Below, piece by piece: positions 1 through 7,404 of a stretch of DNA of 40,551 nt (positions are counted from its first letter, which is position 1; the number at the start of each line of letters is the position of its first letter). The notes beneath the pieces were generated by a model that made no database searches, was not told the DNA's origin, and worked only from the letters and a program-made list of their open reading frames with translations. The position numbers were made by a program, and so were the translations under genes. The stretch covers positions 1-40,551 of the forward strand of contig REAB01000064.1 of assembly GCA_004293645.1 (NCBI GenBank), written 5' to 3'. The DNA comes from Cytophagia bacterium (GTDB lineage: Bacteria; Bacteroidota; Bacteroidia; Cytophagales; Spirosomataceae).

Positions 1-39
1 ATGAGAGGTTACGATTAATTCTTCCCAATCGGTTGTCAT
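1..39 (-). CDS. DUF29 family protein, N-terminal fragment cut by window edge
   Basis: Reading minus from 39 to 1 gives MTTDWEELIVTSH and then the window ends. This closely resembles the beginning of the neighbouring complete DUF29 protein (MKVNWQELVSES), with the same W-x-E-L spacing, so it is most likely a second tandem DUF29 copy. Its ATG follows the previous stop codon by 12 bases, which suggests translational coupling in the same transcript. Only 13 codons are visible, so the family call rests on this resemblance and on position. Confidence 0.55.
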   Translation of the reverse strand, partial: MTTDWEELIVTSH

Positions 40-51
40 AGCTTTTTGGTT

Positions 52-522
52 TTAATCGTTTTCTAACAAATATTCGTCTTCAAAAACTTCTTGCCAAGTT
101 AGCGGCGTGGGTTCAAATTTTTTCAATTCTTTGCTACTGATTCCCATTTCGTAGCCAGCGTTCACAGTTGCCCGCTCAAAACAGCTTTCCCAAATGCTTT
201 CGATGAATGCTTTGCTGAGGTTTGGCGTATCTTCTTTTTTTTCCTGAATTTCCATTCGGGCGTTAAAAATGGTTCTTACCCAACTCATCGAACGTTTTTG
301 GGGTTGTTCTTTCCATTTAATAACGTGGGTCATCAACAGCACTACGAAGCTTTTCAATTCTCGTTTGTCTCTTTTATTCATATTTTCATACAAATACCGC
401 AATCCTGTTAGGGCTTCGTCATTGTCAAAGGCTCTGATTTGCTCTTCGATGGCCCAAATGGTTTCGTAATAAGACTCCGAAACCAACTCTTGCCAATTCA
501 CCTTCATTGTCGTAGCTTCCAT
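52..522 (-). CDS. DUF29 family protein
   Basis: A 156-residue soluble protein with the DUF29 pattern: an N-terminal W-x-E-L helix, a mid-protein helix with LMTHVIKW, an R-S-x-S-W segment with an arginine (RSMSWVRTI), and a C-terminal P-x-T-W-x-E-V-F-E-D-E-Y-L end like the TWEQVL(D)xxFLP end of family members. DUF29 proteins are abundant in cyanobacteria, often in multiple copies, and have no firmly known function. The gene starts 12 bases after the nuoD stop and is followed by a second DUF29 start, so it rides in the nuo transcript. An alternative start at Met6 (position 507) fits the family N terminus better and cannot be excluded. Confidence 0.8.
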   Translation of the reverse strand: MEATTMKVNWQELVSESYYETIWAIEEQIRAFDNDEALTGLRYLYENMNKRDKRELKSFVVLLMTHVIKWKEQPQKRSMSWVRTIFNARMEIQEKKEDTPNLSKAFIESIWESCFERATVNAGYEMGISSKELKKFEPTPLTWQEVFEDEYLLEND

Positions 523-534
523 ATTCGGTTACTT

Positions 535-1767
535 TTAAGCGTCCAATTCTCCTGCAATAACGTTCAAACTACTCAGCGTTACAATGGCATCGGAGATAGT
601 TGTGCCAATACTCATTTCGGGAAAAGCTTGATAATAAATAAAACAAGGGCGGCGGAAGTGCAACCGATAAGGCGCGCGGCCACCGTCGCTGATGAGATAA
701 AACCCAAGTTCGCCATTGCCCCCTTCTACGGCGTGGTAAATTTCGCCAACGGGTGCGTCTACTTCTCCCATCACTATTTTAAAGTGATAAATAAGGGCCT
801 CCATTTTTGTGTAAACGTCTTTTTTGGGAGGCAAATAATACTCAGGCGCGTCGGCATAATAAGGACCTTCAGGCAGGTTTTTGTAGGCTTGCTCAATAAT
901 GCGTAAGCTTTGCCAGATTTCTTCGTTACGCACCATGAAGCGGTCGTAAGTGTCGCCATCTTTCCCTACTGGAATATCAAACTCAAAATCTTGGTAAGAC
1001 GAATACGGGTTCATCACGCGCACGTCATAATCAACGCCCGCCGCGCGGAGGTTGGGGCCTGTAAAGCCATAGTTTAAAGCGCGTTCGGCACTGATGCCGC
1101 CCACCCCCACGGTGCGGTCCATAAAAATACGATTGCGGTTGAACAGCTGCTCAAACTCGCGCATCACGGGCGGGAAACGCTTCAAAAAAGCGTCCAATTT
1201 GCGTTGGGCTTCCTTGGAGAGGTCGCGCTCCATGCCGCCAATGCGCCCCATGTTGGTAGTGAGGCGGGCACCGCACATTTCTTCATAAATCTCGTAAATG
1301 TATTCACGCTCTTCAAAAAGGTACAAGAACCCCGTAAAAGCCCCCGTGTCCACGCCCAAAATACCATTGCAAACCAAGTGGTCGGCAATGCGGGCCAGCT
1401 CCATCATAATAACCCGAATGTACTGCGCCCGTTTGGGAACTTCTACGCCCAAAAATTTCTCGACGGTCATCATCCACCCAAAATTGTTGATGGGCGACGA
1501 GCAGTAGTTCATGCGGTCGGTGAGGGTCGTGATTTGGTACAACGGTCGCCGCTCGGCTATTTTTTCAAATGCCCGGTGAATATACCCCACGGTTTGCTCG
1601 GCGGCAATGATTTTTTCGCCGTCCATGGTCAATATGTTTTGAAAAATACCGTGCGTGGCGGGGTGCGTAGGCCCTAAATTGAGCGTTGTCAATTCATTAA
1701 CATACTGCACTTGGTCTTTCGCAAGGCTACCGCCGTTGGCAATGGGAGCTATGGTTGTATCTATCAT
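535..1767 (-). CDS. nuoD: NADH-quinone oxidoreductase subunit D (49 kDa)
   Basis: Subunit D of respiratory complex I, a peripheral-arm protein that helps form the quinone-binding cavity next to cluster N2 of NuoB. Recognisable blocks are NLGPTHPATHG near the N terminus, GWMMTVEKFLGVEVP, the GVGGISAERALNYGFTGP segment and QDFEFDIPVGKDGDTYDRF. I choose the ATG at 1767 (410 residues): it lies one base after the nuoC stop (TAA-A-ATG). The longer frame begins with TTG inside nuoC at 1791 and adds eight residues unlike the family. It is the fourth gene of a minus-strand nuoA-B-C-D operon. The protein looks full length. Confidence 0.95.
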   Translation of the reverse strand: MIDTTIAPIANGGSLAKDQVQYVNELTTLNLGPTHPATHGIFQNILTMDGEKIIAAEQTVGYIHRAFEKIAERRPLYQITTLTDRMNYCSSPINNFGWMMTVEKFLGVEVPKRAQYIRVIMMELARIADHLVCNGILGVDTGAFTGFLYLFEEREYIYEIYEEMCGARLTTNMGRIGGMERDLSKEAQRKLDAFLKRFPPVMREFEQLFNRNRIFMDRTVGVGGISAERALNYGFTGPNLRAAGVDYDVRVMNPYSSYQDFEFDIPVGKDGDTYDRFMVRNEEIWQSLRIIEQAYKNLPEGPYYADAPEYYLPPKKDVYTKMEALIYHFKIVMGEVDAPVGEIYHAVEGGNGELGFYLISDGGRAPYRLHFRRPCFIYYQAFPEMSIGTTISDAIVTLSSLNVIAGELDA

Positions 1768-1768
1768 T

Positions 1769-2269
1769 TTATCTTCCAAATAAAGCGTCAATTTTGTCGT
1801 TTCGGGTGCCGTCTTCGAGCGGATATTCTTTACGAAGTGGGAAATAATCCATTTCGTCCATGTTTAGTATGCGCTGTAATTTGGGATGTCCGTCAAAAAT
1901 AATTCCAAAAAAATCGTAGGTTTCGCGCTCCATCCAATTGGCGCTTTCGTACAGAAAGCTGGCAGTTGGCACGTGAATATCGTTTTCGGGAACAAAAACT
2001 TTCAGTCTAATCCGAAAATTATTCACAAAACTATGGGCGTGATAGACCACACAAAACTCCCTCCCTGGACTGTCGGGATAGTGGACACCCGCGATGTCAG
2101 TCAAAAAGTTAATTTGAAACTTGTCGTGATTTTTCAAGTATTCCAACGCTGGAATAACCTGCTCTCGGTCAATGGAAAGCGTCAATAACCCATACGGTTC
2201 TTCAAAATCAAAAACATTGTTTTCAAATTTCTTAACAAGTTCTTCGGCTACTTCTTGGTTGGTTAGCAT
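1769..2269 (-). CDS. nuoC: NADH-quinone oxidoreductase subunit C (30 kDa)
   Basis: A 166-residue separate NuoC, not fused to NuoD as in enterobacteria. The signature region is present in the C-terminal half: a WMERETYDFFGIIFDGHP segment followed by L-x-R-I-L and D-x-x-x-x-PLRKEYPLE, which is the complex I 30 kDa signature. It supports assembly of the hydrophilic arm together with NuoB and NuoD. Its start lies 14 bases after the nuoB stop and its stop is one base before the nuoD ATG, so the genes are co-transcribed and probably translationally coupled. Confidence 0.95.
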   Translation of the reverse strand: MLTNQEVAEELVKKFENNVFDFEEPYGLLTLSIDREQVIPALEYLKNHDKFQINFLTDIAGVHYPDSPGREFCVVYHAHSFVNNFRIRLKVFVPENDIHVPTASFLYESANWMERETYDFFGIIFDGHPKLQRILNMDEMDYFPLRKEYPLEDGTRNDKIDALFGR

Positions 2270-2283
2270 AGTTTTGAATATCG

Positions 2284-2829
2284 TTACTGAATTTTATAAG
2301 AAGCCAACAATGCTTCGTACTCCGGTGAGTTGCGTCGGCGCAGCGACTCATTGGCGGCCATTTCTCTAATCTGAATGAGGCCGTCTATGACTTGTTCGGG
2401 GCGTGGCGGGCAGCCTGGAATATAGACATCAACTGGAATAATGCGGTCTATGCCCTGCAAAACGCTGTACGTATCAAAAATACCGCCACTTGATGCGCAC
2501 GCGCCCATGGCAATTACCCAGCGTGGTTCGGCCATTTGCAAATATACTTGTTTCACTACGGGGGCCATTTTTTTGGCAATTGTTCCCATTACCATGAGCA
2601 AATCGGCTTGGCGTGGCGAAAAACTGGGACGCTCTGATCCAAAACGGGCAAAATCGTAGTGCGAACCCATGGCCGCCATAAACTCAATGCCGCAGCACGA
2701 AGTAGCAAACGGCAGCGGCCACAAAGAGTGGCTACGGGCCAAGCCAATTACCTTATCGAACGAAGTAGCGAAGAAACCAGAACCTTCGTAGCCTTCGGGT
2801 GCTTCTACTGTTTTGATGTTAGCAGTCAT
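2284..2829 (-). CDS. nuoB: NADH-quinone oxidoreductase subunit B (20 kDa, cluster N2)
   Basis: A 181-residue NuoB, the subunit that carries [4Fe-4S] cluster N2, which passes electrons to quinone. The four ligands expected for the family are visible: the vicinal pair Cys45-Cys46 in [10 protein letters not shown], Cys111 in MGACASSGG and Cys140 in [10 protein letters not shown]. The ADLLMVMGT block is also present. It lies 70 bases after nuoA and 14 before nuoC in the same operon. No truncation or missing ligand is seen. Confidence 0.97.
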   Translation of the reverse strand: MTANIKTVEAPEGYEGSGFFATSFDKVIGLARSHSLWPLPFATSCCGIEFMAAMGSHYDFARFGSERPSFSPRQADLLMVMGTIAKKMAPVVKQVYLQMAEPRWVIAMGACASSGGIFDTYSVLQGIDRIIPVDVYIPGCPPRPEQVIDGLIQIREMAANESLRRRNSPEYEALLASYKIQ

Positions 2830-2899
2830 AATTTTGTAAGAATGATAAAGTCTATAGTTATAACCAATGGTTTTTAAAAAAGTTGGAATAAAAGTCCAG

Positions 2900-3268
2900 T
2901 TATTTTTCCCATTCCAATACTCCCTTTTTAATGATGTAGTAGAATCCAGCCAACAATAGGCCCATAAAAAGTATCATTTCTCCAAAGCCAAATAATCCTA
3001 ATTTTTTAAAATTGACCGCCCAAGGATACATAAAAATCACCTCTACGTCGAACAACACAAACAAAATAGCGACCAAAAAGTACTTAATTGAAATGGGCGT
3101 ACGGGCATCGCCTTTTGCTTCAATACCGCACTCAAAAGGCTCGTCTTTGAGTTTGCTGTTGCGCTTGGGGCCAATGTTGTGCGTTACGAGCATGGTTATG
3201 ACAATGAAGCCCAGTGCCAAAACAAGCTGAACAATGATGGGCAGGTAATCAGAAGGTAAATAATTCAT
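2900..3268 (-). CDS. nuoA: NADH-quinone oxidoreductase subunit A
   Basis: A small inner-membrane subunit of complex I with three hydrophobic helices (about residues 10-29, 63-83 and 95-115 from the ATG at 3268). Family landmarks are PFECG between helices 1 and 2 and [12 protein letters not shown] in helix 2, with its conserved acidic pair. I take ATG 3268 (122 residues) rather than the in-frame TTG at 3280. The -7 promoter motif at 3297-3304 would otherwise leave almost no leader. It is the first gene of nuoABCD; the remaining nuo genes are not adjacent within the window, apart from an orphan nuoJ at 8794. Confidence 0.93.
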   Translation of the reverse strand: MNYLPSDYLPIIVQLVLALGFIVITMLVTHNIGPKRNSKLKDEPFECGIEAKGDARTPISIKYFLVAILFVLFDVEVIFMYPWAVNFKKLGLFGFGEMILFMGLLLAGFYYIIKKGVLEWEK

Positions 3269-3296
3269 TGGGGGAAGCAATTTTTGAGTTTGTATG

Positions 3297-3304
3297 CAAA
3301 GTTA
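3297..3304 (-). promoter_or_regulatory. Candidate -7 element for the nuoABCD operon
   Basis: On the minus strand this reads TAACTTTG, an exact match to the Bacteroidota -7 consensus TAnnTTTG. It lies about 29 bases upstream of the nuoA ATG. No clear TTG/TTTG -33 element is seen 19-20 bases further upstream, where the terminator hairpin of the preceding gene sits, so promoter strength is uncertain. Confidence 0.4.
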
Positions 3305-3338
3305 AAAATAAAGGCTTCTGAATGGTTGCAGAAGCCTT
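3302..3338 (-). terminator. Rho-independent terminator of the T9SS esterase gene
   Basis: A perfect 10-bp stem (3311-3320 with 3329-3338, core AAGGCTTCTG) with an 8-base loop. On the minus strand a T-rich run follows (3302-3310). It starts 13 bases after the stop of the esterase gene. The nuo -7 element lies immediately beyond it. Confidence 0.85.
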
Positions 3339-3351
3339 AAAAATATCGCTT

Positions 3352-5475
3352 TTAATAATCAATAATGAAGCGTTTGGTTTGGTTGAAACCCGAAGAAGTG
3401 AGTTGAAGGACATAAGAACCCTCGTTGAGTTCGGTCAAATCTACCACTTTGCGCTCTTTGAGGTCGCCTACGTTGGCCGTAAAAATTATTTTTCCTTCTA
3501 AATTAGTAATTGTAATTTTAACGTTCGTGAGGTCTTGAAACGTTTCGATGGCCAATTTTCCCGAATTATTGGGATTGGGGTAAATAATCAAACCTTCGTC
3601 TTTGTCGGGCAACTGGTAATTTAGCACTTCCGAAAACGGTGAAATACAAGTACGGCTGCTGCCACCCGTAGCGGCCTCGAACACAACTATCGAACGAGCA
3701 CTGTACGCACCCGATTGTATTACTTTAATGGGCGACGAAGTGCTGTTGGTCCGTTCTTTGCCATCTTGCCGCCAGTCCCAACTGAGTTTGGCTACTTTGG
3801 TATCTGTGAGCGTAAATATGGCAGGGTCGGCAATGGCTTCAACTCCATAGCGGCCTATGGCTTGAACCTTAGGCGGTTGAATAGCAAGCGTCTTGACCGT
3901 TACGGGAGCAGAAACCGCCGACGCACAACCAAAAACGTTAGTAACACGGGCTGTAAAAGTGCCAGGTTTATTGACCACAATTCGGTTTCCTGTTTGTCCA
4001 TTGCTCCAAGTAATGGTATTTATCGGGGAGGTATTAATGGTCAAAGCCAACGAGGAATCGGCGCAAATTTGTGGCTCACCCCCAGGAGCGATAACGGGCG
4101 TGGCAGGTTGAACAGATTCATTAATAACCAAGGTCTGCGTGAGGAATGCGTTGTTGAATTGGTCTTTCATGGAGGCTTGGTAACTGCCCGCGCCCGTTAC
4201 CGTAATGACCTGCCCCGTTTGCCCGTTCGACCATTTGTAATTTTGAAAACCATTGGGTGCTCTCAAATTAATGCTGGCATTGGTACTGTTGCAAGTTACG
4301 GTAATGCTTGGCATAAGCTGAGGAGAAACAGGCACAGCAGCCGAGAAAAGGGGAGTAGTCAAAGACGCATTCCAAGCCCTGGCCAGCTCAATTAAGCCGC
4401 CATCTCTGAAGTGAACCCCATCCAGACGAGGCACTTGAATATTGTCAGTAAATGGGCCTGGGAAAACTTTTCTAAACTCAGAGGCCAGAATGGCGTTTTG
4501 GCCCGCAATAATTTCGTCAGATGTACCGCTCGCAATTCGAGAAGTACGTGATATAACCCATGGAACAGATTGGGATTGTATGAGGGCAACCAAATTTACC
4601 AAAAACTGTAAGCGTCCTTGGTAATCAGTACGGGACGTTTGTAAAAAATTATCTGTCTCTCCCAGCATCCACAAAATGGCACGAGTGCCTAAAATACTTC
4701 CGTAATAGTTTGATGTCAGTTTCAGATTGTTGAAAGGCATACCCTTTGGAAATGGCGTACCCGAAAAAATATTGGCTACTGGCCGTTCATAATAGCTGTC
4801 TATCCATTGATTAATGGGCGTACTTTCCCAACCCGTATTCATAAACAAAATAGGGACATTTAATCTGCGGGCCAGTAAGTCGCCCAATGAGCCCCAACAC
4901 CAAGCACTCCTTCCGCGTGGTCCGATGATTCCCTCGGCTGTGATGGGCGTAAAAGCCAAAGCGGTAGGGTCGTCAATCGTACCCGTTTCTCGGTTATTAT
5001 ATACGACGGTATTTACTCGGTCGTCGGTAGGTGCTACGGAGCCATAATTTGGAATGCCCTCGGCGTTTGATTGTCCTGCTATGATAAAAACTTCGCCAAT
5101 ACCCATGCGCGGCAGGGCATCGCGGCCTACTTGCACTTTGTTTAAAAGCGAACGAACCTCCAATGAATACCAGCCACCACGGCCTGTTATTTTACCCAAA
5201 AATACACCTCCTTGTGGATTAATTTGGATAACCGTCCAAGGTGTTTCTTGGCCTTGCCCTGGCAAAACGGGCACCAAACGGGCTTCAATTTGGTCGGTGG
5301 CTTGCGTGTAATAACCACTAATAGTAATGACAGCTTGGTTGGAAGCATCGCGTTGGAAAATGGCCCTATCAACAGGAAAGGTAATTTTTATTTGTGCTTT
5401 TACCTCATTGCACAACAATACAATGGAAAAAATAAATAAAGATAAAATCCGTACACCCATCAACGATAACTTCAT
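3352..5475 (-). CDS. Secreted SGNH/sialate O-acetylesterase-like protein with Ig-like repeats and T9SS sorting domain
   Basis: A 707-residue secreted protein. Residues 1-28 are a signal peptide ending in KAQ. The catalytic domain resembles the DUF303/sialate O-acetylesterase group: GQSNAEG with the likely nucleophile Ser136, an LGETDN block at 271-276, and LDGVHF with Asp352/His355, so the usual Ser-Asp-His set is present. The substrate is probably an acetylated glycan (inference). Two Ig-like repeats follow (roughly 390-450 and 470-530), both containing a WSNGQTG motif. The last ~75 residues (YPNPNNSG, GKIIF, GSYVLQL) are a type A T9SS C-terminal sorting domain, so export should use the type IX pathway. 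It is a single-gene unit with its own terminator. Confidence 0.88.
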   Translation of the reverse strand: MKLSLMGVRILSLFIFSIVLLCNEVKAQIKITFPVDRAIFQRDASNQAVITISGYYTQATDQIEARLVPVLPGQGQETPWTVIQINPQGGVFLGKITGRGGWYSLEVRSLLNKVQVGRDALPRMGIGEVFIIAGQSNAEGIPNYGSVAPTDDRVNTVVYNNRETGTIDDPTALAFTPITAEGIIGPRGRSAWCWGSLGDLLARRLNVPILFMNTGWESTPINQWIDSYYERPVANIFSGTPFPKGMPFNNLKLTSNYYGSILGTRAILWMLGETDNFLQTSRTDYQGRLQFLVNLVALIQSQSVPWVISRTSRIASGTSDEIIAGQNAILASEFRKVFPGPFTDNIQVPRLDGVHFRDGGLIELARAWNASLTTPLFSAAVPVSPQLMPSITVTCNSTNASINLRAPNGFQNYKWSNGQTGQVITVTGAGSYQASMKDQFNNAFLTQTLVINESVQPATPVIAPGGEPQICADSSLALTINTSPINTITWSNGQTGNRIVVNKPGTFTARVTNVFGCASAVSAPVTVKTLAIQPPKVQAIGRYGVEAIADPAIFTLTDTKVAKLSWDWRQDGKERTNSTSSPIKVIQSGAYSARSIVVFEAATGGSSRTCISPFSEVLNYQLPDKDEGLIIYPNPNNSGKLAIETFQDLTNVKITITNLEGKIIFTANVGDLKERKVVDLTELNEGSYVLQLTSSGFNQTKRFIIDY

Positions 5476-5513
5476 GTCTTAAATATAAGCTGTTGTTTTT
5501 AAAAAGAATGGCA

Positions 5514-5521
5514 CAAATGTA
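5514..5521 (-). promoter_or_regulatory. Candidate -7 element for the T9SS esterase gene
   Basis: Minus strand TACATTTG matches TAnnTTTG exactly and lies 38 bases upstream of the esterase ATG. No well-placed -33 TTG is visible, so this is a motif-only call. On the other strand TAACTTCG at 5563-5570 is a one-mismatch candidate for ffh. Confidence 0.35.
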
Positions 5522-5597
5522 AGACTATCGCAGTCATTTTCCACAATTTGCCGTAAAATTACTAACTTCGCGGTTTCAATTCAATCGTATTTTAATC

Positions 5598-6908
5598 ATG
5601 TTTGAAAGCTTACAAGAAAAATTAGACAAAGCCATCCGTACCCTCAAAGGGAAAGATCGTATCAGTGATATCAACGTGGCAGCCACCGTAAAAGAAGTAC
5701 GGCGGGCTTTGATGGATGCCGACGTTAATTTTAAAGTTGCCAAAGAAATTACCGACCGTATCAAAGACAATGCCCTCGACGAGAAGATTCTGATTGCGGT
5801 AGATCCTGGGCAGTTGTTTGTCAAAATAGTACACGACGAACTCACCAAGCTGATGGGCAGCGAGGCCCAAAGCATTAACACCAAAGGAGACCCCGCCGTT
5901 ATTCTCATTGCGGGTTTGCAGGGTTCGGGTAAAACCACGTTCTCTGGAAAATTAGCCAATTTACTCAAAAAACAAGGTCGTCAGGTGTTGTTGGTGGCTT
6001 GCGACATCTATCGGCCTGCGGCCATTGACCAGCTCAAAGTGCTGGCTGGGCAAATTGGCGTAGAAGTTTATGCCGAGCCCGACAGCAAAAATGCCGTAGA
6101 AATAGCCCAAAACGCGCTGGCATTTGCCAAGAAAACGGGCAAAAAAATAGTAATTGTAGATACGGCAGGGCGCTTGGCCGTGGACGAGGTGATGATGCGA
6201 GAAGTAGAAAACATCAAAACAGCTCTCAAACCATCCGAAATTTTGTTTGTGGTAGATTCGATGACAGGCCAAGATGCCGTCAATACGGCCAAAACCTTCA
6301 ACGACCGACTCAATTTTGACGGCGTAGTACTCACAAAACTCGACGGCGACGCCCGTGGTGGAGCCGCTATTTCGATTCGGCACATTGTCGAAAAACCCAT
6401 CAAGTATATCTCAACGGGCGAAAAAATGGAAGCCCTTGATGTGTTTCACCCCGACCGCATGGCCAGCCGTATATTGGGCATGGGCGACGTGCTGTCGCTG
6501 GTTGAAAAAGCCCAGCAAGCCTTCGATGAAGACGAAGCCAAGCGCATCAACGCCAAAATGCGGCAAAATAAGTTTGATTTCAACGACTTTTTGTCGCAGT
6601 TGCAGCAAATCAAGAAAATGGGCAACGTCAAAGATTTATTGGGCATGATTCCGGGCATGGGCAAAGCACTCAAAGACATGGATTTGAGCAACGATTCGTT
6701 CAAACCCATTGAGTCAATGATTTACTCCATGACTCCCAAAGAGCGCGAACGCCCCGAACTCATTGACCCCAGCCGCAAAAAACGCATCGCTAACGGTAGC
6801 GGCACCTCGCTTCAAGAAGTAAACAATTTGCTGAAACAGTTTGACGAAATGCGCCGAATGATGCGAAAAATGAACAATATGGAGAAGGCAGGAAAACTGA
6901 AACGATAA
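5598..6908 (+). CDS. ffh: Signal recognition particle protein Ffh
   Basis: The 436-residue SRP54 GTPase that binds 4.5S RNA and targets nascent membrane proteins to FtsY. The N-terminal four-helix N domain covers about residues 1-95. In the G domain are the P-loop GLQGSGKTT (106-114), DTAGRL (G3), and TKLDGDARGG (G4 and closing loop). The methionine-rich M domain follows (IKKMGNVKDLLGMIPGMGK, then MRRMMRKMNNME). The family signature around S-x-x-x-R-x-x-R is weaker here, but GSGTSLQEVNNLLKQF is present. It is the first gene of a six-gene plus-strand run with gaps of 11, 11, 3 and 7 bases and one overlap. Confidence 0.97.
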   Translation: MFESLQEKLDKAIRTLKGKDRISDINVAATVKEVRRALMDADVNFKVAKEITDRIKDNALDEKILIAVDPGQLFVKIVHDELTKLMGSEAQSINTKGDPAVILIAGLQGSGKTTFSGKLANLLKKQGRQVLLVACDIYRPAAIDQLKVLAGQIGVEVYAEPDSKNAVEIAQNALAFAKKTGKKIVIVDTAGRLAVDEVMMREVENIKTALKPSEILFVVDSMTGQDAVNTAKTFNDRLNFDGVVLTKLDGDARGGAAISIRHIVEKPIKYISTGEKMEALDVFHPDRMASRILGMGDVLSLVEKAQQAFDEDEAKRINAKMRQNKFDFNDFLSQLQQIKKMGNVKDLLGMIPGMGKALKDMDLSNDSFKPIESMIYSMTPKERERPELIDPSRKKRIANGSGTSLQEVNNLLKQFDEMRRMMRKMNNMEKAGKLKR

Positions 6909-6919
6909 AAAAAAACAGC

Positions 6920-7393
6920 ATGTATAATCGTAAGCGTTTTGCAACCAAATATTCGTTATTTGTTATTTGCTATTTGTTATTTGTCATTTGTTCAAATGCT
7001 GTTCGAGCGCAGTCGGTGGCGTATTATCCGTGGAACGGCCTACTGGCCATCAGCACCAAACCCACACGGGCGGTGTGGGCAGACGCGCGTTTTCAAACCA
7101 ATACGCTCTTTGGTAGTTTGAGTACCGAACTACTCGCCTTTGCAAACGTAAAGCAAACCGAAACGACGCAGTTTTACGCGGGCGGTGGTGTGCGGTTCAA
7201 TTTTGTGGGCAAACTGGCAGGCCAAACTTCGCGCTTGGTAGAAGGCTATTTGCTGGGCGTGGGTACGCGCCTCAAACCATTTAAAGAACATCGGAACGTA
7301 CAGATAGCCTTTGAATTGGCCCCATTTGTTGAACATAATTTCAAGTCGGGTATCTTGAAGTCTAATTTTGGCGTAGTCTATGTTTTCAAATAA
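6920..7393 (+). CDS. Small outer-membrane beta-barrel-like protein, hypothetical
   Basis: A 157-residue exported protein I do not recognise as a named family. The N terminus is a long hydrophobic signal (ending near RAQS, residues 28-31). After it come alternating-polarity strands and glycine/aromatic-rich segments ending in GVVYVFK, as expected for a small beta-barrel. The signal sequence is unusual: it is encoded by six tandem heptanucleotide units (6952-6993), giving the repetitive peptide SLFVICYLLFVICS. Because seven is not a multiple of three, gain or loss of a unit would shift the frame. It follows ffh by 11 bases and precedes the next gene by 11. Confidence 0.65.
   Translation: MYNRKRFATKYSLFVICYLLFVICSNAVRAQSVAYYPWNGLLAISTKPTRAVWADARFQTNTLFGSLSTELLAFANVKQTETTQFYAGGGVRFNFVGKLAGQTSRLVEGYLLGVGTRLKPFKEHRNVQIAFELAPFVEHNFKSGILKSNFGVVYVFK
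6952..6993 (+). repeat. Six tandem heptanucleotide repeats in a signal-peptide coding region
   Basis: Successive 7-base units read TTCGTTA, TTTGTTA, TTTGCTA, TTTGTTA, TTTGTCA and TTTGTTC. The consensus is TTTGTTA. They lie inside the reading frame of the small outer-membrane protein. A related heptamer array on the opposite strand sense occurs at 33781-33815. Confidence 0.85.
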
Positions 7394-7404
7394 AAGACCG
7401 AAAA

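Noticed and set aside
1768..1791. Upstream TTG start for nuoD
   Set aside because: It lies inside nuoC and adds residues absent from the family; the ATG one base after the nuoC stop is better.
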